A stretch of DNA of 5,852 bases, taken from assembly GCA_030669135.1 (NCBI GenBank), contig DAOVEE010000121.1, forward strand, positions 1-5,852, given 5' to 3'. The notes under the pieces were generated by a model. It worked only from the letters and a program-made list of their open reading frames with translations, made no database searches and was not told the origin of the DNA. This DNA comes from Candidatus Bathyarchaeota archaeon. Its GTDB lineage: Archaea; Thermoproteota; Bathyarchaeia; TCS64. Positions 1-4,120 of the stretch are shown here, piece by piece. Numbering within the stretch: the first letter of the stretch is position 1; every line of letters starts with the position of its first letter. A program made the translations under genes and the position numbers.

Positions 1-1
1 A

Positions 2-292
2 ATTTGTAAGTGCATATATAATGATAGTAAGAAAGAAAATCCCTCTCTTAAAGATGTTATACGTCGAATGAGAAATGGGGTGTCTCATGGACGTATAAAA
101 TATGATATACCAGAGCAACCTAATAACATGTCAATCAAAGAGCTATTAGAAAAAACAATGTTTACTATTGAAGATATAAATGAAACGCGTAAAAATGATA
201 CTTTTTCCATTGAGATTTCAGCATTAGCTTTATGGAGTTTAAACGTAGATTTTTTCAATAAGATAGGGCTGTATGAAAAAAACAACCTCTAA
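2..292 (+). CDS. HEPN-domain protein, C-terminal part (5' end outside window)
   Basis: The frame is open from the window edge to a TAA stop at 290-292, giving 96 residues. It is therefore the 3' end of a longer gene and not a 74-residue protein starting at the ATG at 68. The codons at 71-88 encode R-N-G-V-S-H, which matches the HEPN signature R-[N/D/H]-x3-H. In HEPN families this arginine and histidine form the RNA-cleaving active site. The flanking residues V-I-R-R-M before and G-R-I-K-Y after, then an acidic stretch and an amphipathic tail, resemble stand-alone HEPN proteins found in toxin-antitoxin and defence loci. HEPN domains usually act as metal-independent RNases in the cytoplasm. Codon use is AT-rich, unlike all genes to the right, suggesting transfer. 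The exact subfamily cannot be assigned from the fragment, and any partner antitoxin would lie upstream, outside the window. Confidence 0.68.
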   Translation: MCKCIYNDSKKENPSLKDVIRRMRNGVSHGRIKYDIPEQPNNMSIKELLEKTMFTIEDINETRKNDTFSIEISALALWSLNVDFFNKIGLYEKNNL

Positions 293-555
293 TATTCTAA
301 GCTAATTTATATTCATAAATCCAATTGAAGGATTAGACATAATAATCTTGTTTATCCGTATTTTGGAGATTTTAATACTTTACATGTTAAGTGATGCAGT
401 TGATACCTCTGGACAGCGGTGAAAACATTAAGAATTACTATACATAATATGGATAGAATATAATTTTACTTTCACACGATACAAGGTTTAAATCGAGTCT
501 TCTCGTATATTCAAGCTCTAGGCGTGCTCCACGTGTAGCTTTTCTTAATTTTCCT
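293..555. other. AT-rich stretch without recognisable gene
   Basis: This spacer separates the HEPN gene from the minus-strand winged-helix gene. It is AT-rich throughout, and I see no convincing coding frame, tRNA or strong hairpin. Its right end holds an imperfect copy (526-539) of the CCACGTGG palindrome found elsewhere in the window. The switch from AT-rich to GC-rich sequence occurs right after that copy. Confidence 0.5.
526..539. repeat. imperfect copy of the CCACGTGG palindrome
   Basis: The sequence GCTCCACGTGTAGC differs from the perfect copy at 1320 by one base. It sits at the junction between the AT-rich left end and the GC-rich remainder, just past the 3' end of the minus-strand wHTH gene. 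Confidence 0.6.
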
Positions 556-828
556 TCATTTAAGGTGTTTGTCGATATAGTCGAATATCTCGTCCAGCCT
601 CTGACGGTCCGCGTACATGGTGTCTCTAGCGGTTTTGATCAGCAGCCCCGTTCTAGCCAAGTCATCGATACACTTGGTGACGGTTCTACCGTTTTTCTTG
701 ATCTTGTTCTGGATCCAGCGCCTCATCTGGTCTATGGGGAGGTGGTATGAGCCAAATGCTCCGGCGTTCACCAGACGGTTGAGTATGTCCGCTTTGATTT
801 GTTCGTCGGTTAGATCCCGCTTGACCAC
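556..828 (-). CDS. small winged-helix DNA-binding protein
   Basis: This is a 90-residue protein read from a GTG at 828-826. It looks like a single winged helix-turn-helix domain. A first helix spans about residues 7-21, a second about 31-44, and a recognition helix about 47-61 (G-R-T-V-T-K-C-I-D-D-L). A short hairpin wing follows at about 62-74 and a C-terminal helix at 75-90 that could dimerise. Such single-domain archaeal wHTH proteins are usually transcription regulators, often in mobile or accessory loci. No TM segment or metal-binding cluster is seen. It is divergent from the wHTH gene at 911, and the start is set by a TATA-like TATAAATAG about 38 bp upstream, which implies a very short leader. 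The regulated target is unknown, and autoregulation through the shared spacer is the simplest inference. Confidence 0.72.
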   Translation of the reverse strand: MVKRDLTDEQIKADILNRLVNAGAFGSYHLPIDQMRRWIQNKIKKNGRTVTKCIDDLARTGLLIKTARDTMYADRQRLDEIFDYIDKHLK

Positions 829-836
829 AAATAGTT
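829..836. promoter_or_regulatory. left arm of inverted repeat AAATAGTT
   Basis: AAATAGTT here and AACTATTT at 860-867 form a perfect 8-bp inverted repeat separated by 23 bp. This arm touches the start of the minus-strand wHTH gene. It is also AT-rich enough to act as a TATA element for the rightward wHTH gene, with a start near 858. It is a plausible operator arm for one of the two regulators. Confidence 0.4.
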
Positions 837-861
837 CACTAACTAAACCGTGTTGGGTAAA

Positions 862-870
862 CTATTTATA
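862..870 (-). promoter_or_regulatory. TATA box of the divergent wHTH pair
   Basis: On the minus strand the sequence reads TATAAATAG, close to the archaeal box A consensus. It is centred about 26 bp from an expected start near 840, roughly 12 nt before the GTG at 828. The same bases read CTATTTATA on the plus strand and could also serve the rightward gene (start near 893). They overlap the right arm of the 8-bp inverted repeat, so a bound regulator would compete with TBP. Confidence 0.55.
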
Positions 871-910
871 CTTTGCTTGGTATGGATCGTTGGAGACGGA
901 GCCTAGGCCC

Positions 911-1273
911 ATGTACCGAGAAAACAGAGAATCAGCGATCCTCACCCTGTTCGGGTCAAGCCCCAATACCAGGATACTCGACCTATTCCTGGATAACCCG
1001 TTGTTCGAGTTCACGAGGAACGAGATCATTAAGGCTCTGGGCATGGCTAAGAGCACCCTGTACAGCACCCTACCCGGGATAGAGGAAGCCGGGGTAATCG
1101 TGGAGACCAGGCAGATCGGTAAAGCCTCCCTGTACCGTCTCAACAGCGAGTCCCCGGTGGTCCAGGACCTCAGGGGCCTGATAAGAAGATACGCCAAGGC
1201 CAATGCGCAAAAAGAGGCGGCGATCGACTCGACGGTGTTTGAGGAAGAGAAGCGCAGAGCCCTACCAGCCTGA
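911..1273 (+). CDS. winged-helix (ArsR/MarR-like) transcription regulator
   Basis: This is a 120-residue protein. The ATG at 911 is preferred over longer readings because GGAG at 898-901 sits 9 nt upstream and because the fold begins just after it. Residues about 17-80 form a winged helix-turn-helix: P-N-T-R-I-L-D-L-F-L helix (18-28), E-F-T-R-N-E-I-I-K-A-L helix (33-43), recognition helix A-K-S-T-L-Y-S-T-L (46-54), then E-E-A-G-V-I-V and a wing ending K-A-S-L-Y-R-L-N. This pattern is very common in archaeal wHTH regulators. Residues 82-120 form a charged helical tail, possibly a dimerisation or partner-binding segment. It is divergent from the 90-aa wHTH gene. The ligand and targets are not evident. 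Confidence 0.8.
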   Translation: MYRENRESAILTLFGSSPNTRILDLFLDNPLFEFTRNEIIKALGMAKSTLYSTLPGIEEAGVIVETRQIGKASLYRLNSESPVVQDLRGLIRRYAKANAQKEAAIDSTVFEEEKRRALPA

Positions 1274-1319
1274 TTCTTGAACTCTCCCAGACGACAAGGG
1301 GTCTTATCTAGTGACGATT

Positions 1320-1333
1320 GCTCCACGTGGAGC
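1320..1333. repeat. perfect 14-bp palindrome GCTCCACGTGGAGC
   Basis: This is one member of a palindrome family with core CCACGTGG. Others lie at 526-539 (one arm mismatch), 1604-1617 and 1884-1897 (12 of 14 matches each) and 1715-1728 (perfect, outer bases changed). It lies 47 bp after the end of the wHTH gene, in non-coding DNA. Confidence 0.75.
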
Positions 1334-1368
1334 ATTCACGGCGCTAAACAGAGGGCGAGTCCCCAAAC

Positions 1369-1376
1369 TATATATA
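1369..1376 (+). promoter_or_regulatory. TATA box for the candidate ncRNA
   Basis: TATATATA is centred 26 bp upstream of 1398, the first paired base of a predicted RNA fold. That is the usual archaeal TATA-to-start distance. It overlaps the inverted repeat TATACC-GG-GGTATA at 1373-1386. There is no plus-strand protein gene downstream for it to serve. Confidence 0.55.
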
Positions 1377-1386
1377 CCGGGGTATA
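1373..1386. promoter_or_regulatory. inverted repeat TATACC-GG-GGTATA, possible operator
   Basis: This perfect 14-bp palindrome (TATACCGGGGTATA with a GG centre) overlaps the right half of the TATA box at 1369-1376 and ends before the expected start site. This is the usual place for an archaeal repressor that blocks TBP or polymerase. No evidence names the binder. The neighbouring wHTH proteins are candidates by position only. Confidence 0.35.
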
Positions 1387-1396
1387 CACTGAAAAA

Positions 1397-1475
1397 TTGC
1401 AGCAAGGCGAAGGTGTCAGCCCCATGTGGGTAGCCGTATCCGCAAGGACCGGTACGACGCCTTGCCTGCACCTTT
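1397..1475 (+). ncRNA. candidate structured small RNA (three-way junction)
   Basis: The segment closes on itself by a long helix: 1402-1409 (GCAAGGCG) pairs perfectly with 1458-1465 (CGCCTTGC). The helix extends after a one-base bulge by 1398-1401 with 1467-1470 (TGCA/TGCA). Inside are two further hairpins. One is 1412-1435, with CCC-ATGT-GGG at its tip and GG/CC at its base. The other is about 1435-1456, with CGTA/TACG and TCC/GGA closing a GCAA (GNRA-type) tetraloop and a CCGG bulge. A TATA box at 1369-1376 sits at the right distance for a start at about 1398, and a pyrimidine-rich tail CCTTTCTC follows. There is no open reading frame of note. It is not a tRNA, and I do not recognise a C/D box pair or an H/ACA signature. 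The alternative is a minus-strand hairpin trailing the tRNA transcript, where the mirrored helix is followed by TTTTT at 1396-1392. Confidence 0.5.
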
Positions 1476-1487
1476 CTCATTAACAAG

Positions 1488-1560
1488 TGGAGCGAGAGGG
1501 ATTTGAACCCTCCCCAGAAGCGTGTCAAACTCCCGCTCTCCCAGGCTAAGCTATCGCTCC
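1488..1560 (-). tRNA. tRNA-Val (anticodon GAC)
   Basis: This 73-nt gene folds as a full cloverleaf. Acceptor stem GGAGCGA pairs with TCGCTCC, with discriminator A at 1488. The D stem GCTT pairs with GAGC and has a G-G in the loop. The anticodon stem GGAGT pairs with GCTTC and its 7-nt loop TTGACAC reads anticodon GAC. The variable loop is 4 nt (TGGG). The T stem GAGGG pairs with CCCTC around TTCAAAT. GAC reads valine codons GUC and GUU. No CCA is encoded and there is no intron. A TATA element lies 26 bp upstream of the 5' end. The 3' end points toward the AT-rich left part of the window, so it could be an integration target, although no second copy of its 3' end is present here. Confidence 0.95.
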
Positions 1561-1582
1561 GAATTGAGATACTTTAATCTTC

Positions 1583-1590
1583 ATTTAAAT
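1583..1590 (-). promoter_or_regulatory. TATA box of tRNA-Val
   Basis: The palindromic ATTTAAAT is centred 26 bp upstream of the first base of the mature tRNA (1560). The primary transcript would thus begin at or almost at the mature 5' end. The element is symmetrical and could in principle also fire rightward. Confidence 0.6.
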
Positions 1591-1603
1591 CATCTTCATA
1601 GAT

Positions 1604-1617
1604 GCTGCATGTGGAGC
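1604..1617. repeat. diverged copy of the CCACGTGG palindrome
   Basis: The sequence GCTGCATGTGGAGC matches the copy at 1320 at 12 of 14 positions. The right half site GTGGAGC is intact. It lies upstream of the tRNA-Val promoter, about 15 bp beyond the TATA element. Confidence 0.5.
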
Positions 1618-1652
1618 ACTCCCTAATTTTTAGAGGTCTTGAAGAATCGATA

Positions 1653-1669
1653 AGGCTTCGACGTAGCCT
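1653..1669. other. short hairpin AGGCT/AGCCT
   Basis: AGGCT at 1653-1657 pairs with AGCCT at 1665-1669 around a 7-nt loop and is followed on the plus strand by CTATTTTCTT. It could be a plus-strand terminator-like hairpin, but no plus-strand gene precedes it closely. TTAGAGGT occurs at both 1630-1637 and 1691-1698 around it. Function is unknown. Confidence 0.25.
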
Positions 1670-1680
1670 CTATTTTCTTG

Positions 1681-1686
1681 AAAAAA
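1681..1686 (-). terminator. oligo-T tract ending the leftward unit
   Basis: On the minus strand this reads TTTTTT, 20 bases after the TAA at 1708-1706 and downstream of the glycosyltransferase unit. Archaeal RNA polymerase commonly terminates at such U-runs without a strong hairpin. It would separate this unit from the tRNA transcribed in the same direction. Confidence 0.4.
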
Positions 1687-1714
1687 TTTGTTAGAGGTTA
1701 AACCATTACCCCAT

Positions 1715-1728
1715 GTTCCACGTGGAAC
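1715..1728. repeat. perfect palindrome GTTCCACGTGGAAC, parS-like/ORB-like
   Basis: With flanks this reads TGTTCCACGTGGAACG. That closely resembles the bacterial parS consensus (TGTTNCACGTGAAACA class). On the minus strand it is followed by AT and then GGGG, a layout reminiscent of archaeal origin recognition boxes (a TTCCA/TGGAA dyad plus a G-string). Bound protein is unknown. It overlaps the tail of a doubtful small frame on the minus strand. Confidence 0.65.
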
Positions 1729-1883
1729 GCTCGGTTTTCACCATGTTTGATTTCCAGCCGGGGAACCTGTAGCCTGGCCTGTAGACGGATATATGAGTCC
1801 AGCCCAGGAACTCCTCGTGCTTCCATTCCAGGCCCCGCACCTCTAGTATGCCTTGAAGGCGTCCTCTCTTCCCTCGAAGAGCC

Positions 1884-1897
1884 GTTCATCGTGGAGC
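1884..1897. repeat. diverged copy of the CCACGTGG palindrome
   Basis: The sequence GTTCATCGTGGAGC matches the family at 12 of 14 positions and retains the right half site CGTGGAGC. It is the rightmost copy I see with this level of match. A bare half site CTCCACGTA also occurs near 4034-4042. Confidence 0.4.
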
Positions 1898-1902
1898 ATT
1901 AG

Positions 1903-2034
1903 ATGCCAGCCGTTATCATCAGGATCGGGGTTTGTTGTTTGTTCAGGTGTCCATCCCGAAGCCGAGCCGAGATCGACAGCAAGAAGCTGGTGGACCTCGT
2001 GGTCGGGTTCGGCAAGAAAGAACGGGAAGCCTAA
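1903..2034 (+). CDS. doubtful 43-aa hypothetical protein
   Basis: An ATG at 1903 opens a 43-residue frame ending at TAA 2032-2034, overlapping the stop of the minus-strand 109-aa gene. Its last ~20 residues (I-D-S-K-K-L-V-D-L-V-V-G-F-G-K-K-E-R-E-A) look protein-like with G/C-rich third positions, while the first half is cysteine- and arginine-rich and less convincing. No TATA box or Shine-Dalgarno site is visible. It may be a remnant of a longer gene's 3' end. It conflicts with the minus-strand frames in the same interval, and both cannot be fully real. Confidence 0.2.
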   Translation: MPAVIIRIGVCCLFRCPSRSRAEIDSKKLVDLVVGFGKKEREA

Positions 2035-2360
2035 TCCTTCTCGCTTCCTTCGATTGAAGCGACCTCCACGAGCTCCGCCTCGGCCACCGTTATCACCTGC
2101 ATCAGCCGCCGCTCGTCCCCTCCCAGGAAGTAAGCCTCCAGAGCCTCCCTCTGCGCGTTCACACGCCCGTATCCGTGGAGCTGAAGTATTATCTGAGCCT
2201 TCTCCAGCTGCCTGTGCAGCACATCCTCCACCACGGCGATCCACGGGCTGATCCTCCATGAGGACTCGGCCTCGAAGAGGTTCAGCTCCTCGGGGAACGC
2301 GTTAAGGTTGAGCATGACGTCACCCATGGTCGTGAATATGTACAGGTTCCCGTCCTCCAC
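2031..2360 (-). CDS. conserved-looking 109-aa protein linked to the glycosyltransferase
   Basis: The frame starts at a GTG (2360-2358), 10 nt after the glycosyltransferase stop, so it is almost certainly co-transcribed and perhaps translationally coupled. No clear Shine-Dalgarno site precedes it. I do not recognise the family. Residues 1-40 are likely beta-rich (G-N-L-Y-I-F-T-T-M-G-D-V-M-L-N-L, then aromatic/acidic L-N-L-F-E and S-S-W-R-I-S-P-W). Residues 41-62 and 70-100 look helical. There is no signal peptide, TM helix or cysteine. A cytosolic role accompanying the membrane glycosyltransferase is inferred from position only. It could be a regulatory or accessory subunit. Confidence 0.7.
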   Translation of the reverse strand: MEDGNLYIFTTMGDVMLNLNAFPEELNLFEAESSWRISPWIAVVEDVLHRQLEKAQIILQLHGYGRVNAQREALEAYFLGGDERRLMQVITVAEAELVEVASIEGSEKD

Positions 2361-2370
2361 CGAGAAATGC

Positions 2371-3915
2371 TTACCCAGCCGTCAACACCTCCAACAACCC
2401 TAAACTTGGACTCAGTGCCCAGAGCAGAAGGGACTTGAGCGCCAGCAGCCTGTCCGCGAACGGCAGCACGATCAGGCAGACACACGCCGCTGAGAGCAGC
2501 CTACGCACGGGCACCTTGACGAGGTAAGCCACCTCGTCCACGGGTCTCGCCGTCTTCCTCGCCTCTCTCCGAAGGCTTCTGAACCACCGTATCAGGGACT
2601 TGAACTTGACGCCTATGACGGAGTCGGTGATGTTCCCAGTCTTCAGGGTCCTTATCCACGTCCCCTCGTCCCCCTCGAAGAGGCCCTTGATCGCCGCGTA
2701 CGCCTGGTACGGCGTGACTATGTAGCTGAGGGCGATGAACGAGAAGACGCCCCCATAGTCCTCGGCGAGGTCCCCCTCCATGAAGACGCCCGCCAGCCCC
2801 ATCAACGGGATCGCGAGGAAGTTGCTTACCACGAGGCCCCAGCCGAGGACGGGCGTCCAGAACGGAAGCCGTCTCCGCGTCGCCTCGGACACTATCCAGC
2901 AGACGGTGCCCACGATGAAGAACGCCGACTGGAGGTAGTAGGGGGCAAAGTACAGGAACTCCAGCTTCTCGTTCAACGTGAGGTTCTTCGACCTGATCAC
3001 CCTCCAGAAGTATCTCCGCACGGCGTAGGTGTGGCCCTCAGCCCACCTCATCCTCTGCCTGATGAGCCGCCTCACCGTGTTGGGTATCTCCGCCGGAGCC
3101 TGTATAAACGGCGTGTAGACCACTCTGTACCCCTCCAGGTAGAGCCTGATGGTGAGCTCCCAGTCCTCCGTGATGCTGGTGGTCCACCCCAGCAGCCTGA
3201 GGAGCTCCGCACTAAGCATGAACACGCTGCCGCTGATCATCTTCATGGCGCCCAGAGCCTCCTCGGCCACCCTCTCCACCATGTAGCTGCCGCTGAACTC
3301 GGCCCTCACGCCCTTGGTGAGCCAGTTCTCGTTCTTGTTCAGGTGGTGCAGCTGGTACCCCTGGACCGCGGCGACCGGCTTCCCCTCTCCGCGCCTCGCC
3401 TCGAACTCGGCAAGGAACTTCCTAATTATGTCCGGCGGCGGCACGAAGTCGGCGTCGAACACCACGACGTACTCGGCGTCCGGATGCATGTACCTTAGTG
3501 CCTGCTGGAGGGCGCCGCCCTTGTAGCCCGTCCGGTCTCTCCTGTGGATGAACTTGATTATGGGCCTTGAGACCCTCCAGCCGGGGTCACGGAGAAGCTT
3601 AACCGTGCCGTCCCGCGAGTCGTCCGCGACCAGCACCTCGTAGTTCGAGTAGTCGAGGTCGATGCACGCGTCGATTATCCTCCTCGCCACGTTCACCTCG
3701 TTGTAGAATGGCAGGTGGATGGACACGAACGGCTCATACAGCGCCTCGTACACCGGGGCCTCGTACGCCTCGTCGCCTCCGTTGGCCTCGTTGAGAAGCC
3801 TGAGGGCTATCAGCGTGGAGGCGTAGTACTTGAGGGCGTAGATGAAGTACAGTCCACCAAAAGCCAGCGCTATGTACGACGCGCCCACTCCGATAGAGAA
3901 CTCCACCCCCTTCAC
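2371..3915 (-). CDS. membrane-bound processive glycosyltransferase, GT family 2
   Basis: This 514-residue protein resembles cellulose/hyaluronan/glucomannan-synthase-type GT2 enzymes. These transfer sugars from a nucleotide-sugar at the cytoplasmic face and can pass the chain through their own TM helices. An N-terminal TM helix (about 9-29) precedes the GT-A domain (about 62-300). The four hallmarks are all present: V-A-D-D-S (D98/D99) for nucleotide binding, D154-A-D156 for metal, T-E-D at 249-251 with the catalytic-base aspartate, and Q-R-M-R-W at 287-291 for acceptor binding. Further TM segments follow at about 327-345, 353-378, 390-408 and 471-500, with a basic cytosolic loop (436-456). 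The annotated GTG at 3915 has little upstream support. GTG at 3906 (residue 4) has GGTGA five bases upstream and may be the true start. It likely makes a cell-surface polysaccharide or glycolipid; sugar and acceptor are not deducible. It shares its upstream spacer with the divergent coiled-coil gene. Confidence 0.92.
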   Translation of the reverse strand: MKGVEFSIGVGASYIALAFGGLYFIYALKYYASTLIALRLLNEANGGDEAYEAPVYEALYEPFVSIHLPFYNEVNVARRIIDACIDLDYSNYEVLVADDSRDGTVKLLRDPGWRVSRPIIKFIHRRDRTGYKGGALQQALRYMHPDAEYVVVFDADFVPPPDIIRKFLAEFEARRGEGKPVAAVQGYQLHHLNKNENWLTKGVRAEFSGSYMVERVAEEALGAMKMISGSVFMLSAELLRLLGWTTSITEDWELTIRLYLEGYRVVYTPFIQAPAEIPNTVRRLIRQRMRWAEGHTYAVRRYFWRVIRSKNLTLNEKLEFLYFAPYYLQSAFFIVGTVCWIVSEATRRRLPFWTPVLGWGLVVSNFLAIPLMGLAGVFMEGDLAEDYGGVFSFIALSYIVTPYQAYAAIKGLFEGDEGTWIRTLKTGNITDSVIGVKFKSLIRWFRSLRREARKTARPVDEVAYLVKVPVRRLLSAACVCLIVLPFADRLLALKSLLLWALSPSLGLLEVLTAG

Positions 3916-3984
3916 CTTTCCGATCTGGGCTACCGGGGCACATCATCCTTCAATGTATTCTGAAAGATACTCCATAGTTATTTT

Positions 3985-4002
3985 CTTTATATAAAAATAT
4001 AT
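3985..4002. promoter_or_regulatory. AT-rich divergent promoter (TATA elements)
   Basis: The run CTTTATATAAAAATATAT contains a good box A on the minus strand (TTTATATAAAG). It predicts a glycosyltransferase start near 3966 and a ~50-nt leader. The same run can be read rightward, giving a start near 4020-4028 and a ~95-nt leader for the coiled-coil gene. A second, weaker rightward element (CCTTTTAGC, 4055-4063) would give a shorter leader of about 35 nt. Confidence 0.5.
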
Positions 4003-4120
4003 CTAACATTCTCCCCGTTTCTGAGAACATCACCTCCACGTAAGACATAGAAGCCCTTTTAGCTGGGCGAATACTCCCATAGATGAATCAGAAAAACACA
4101 TTCATTGGTGCAGCCACCAC

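Larger units (their letters stand above)
1706..1899 (-). pseudogene. small frameshifted or very short reading frame
   Basis: Two adjacent minus-strand frames read like one protein interrupted by a shift near 1845. The first runs from an ATG at 1899 (M-L-H-D-E-R-L-F-E-G-R-E-D-A-F-K-A-Y) to a TAG at 1845-1843. The second, open from 1885 to the TAA at 1708-1706, reads I-L-E-V-R-G-L-E-W-K-H-E-E-F and continues through a tryptophan- and aromatic-rich tail. The second frame keeps the high G/C at third positions typical of neighbouring genes. Either this is a decayed gene with one indel, or the second frame is a separate 44-residue protein from the GTG at 1840. I do not recognise a family. A T-run after the stop fits the end of a transcript. 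The perfect palindrome at 1715-1728 lies inside its last codons, which argues that part of this could be non-coding. Confidence 0.3.

Noticed and set aside
385..430. C-box-like GTGATGC and short pairings suggesting a C/D guide RNA.
   Set aside because: No proper D box (CTGA) is found at the expected distance, and the C box has a mismatch.
1000..1022. Sequence GTTCACGAGGAAC resembling the palindrome family.
   Set aside because: It lies within the wHTH coding region, lacks one base of the dyad and has a further mismatch, so it is likely chance.
862..1335. Long minus-strand open frame opposite the rightward wHTH gene.
   Set aside because: It is the reverse shadow of a gene with a clear winged-helix pattern, and its own translation has no domain character.
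1843..2259. Minus-strand 138-codon frame overlapping the 109-aa gene.
   Set aside because: Its first half is Gly/Arg/Ala-rich out-of-frame reading of the better supported 2031-2360 gene. Only its end is discussed, as part of the possible pseudogene.
3031..3498. Plus-strand frame opposite the glycosyltransferase.
   Set aside because: The antisense frame is Pro/His/Leu-rich and opposite the DAD and QRMRW motifs of the real gene.
4029..4038. Perfect anti-SD-type match on the minus strand (GGAGGTGATG).
   Set aside because: The only nearby start overlaps the motif and leads to a 26-codon frame crossing the TATA region. The spacing is wrong, so it is not called as a gene.
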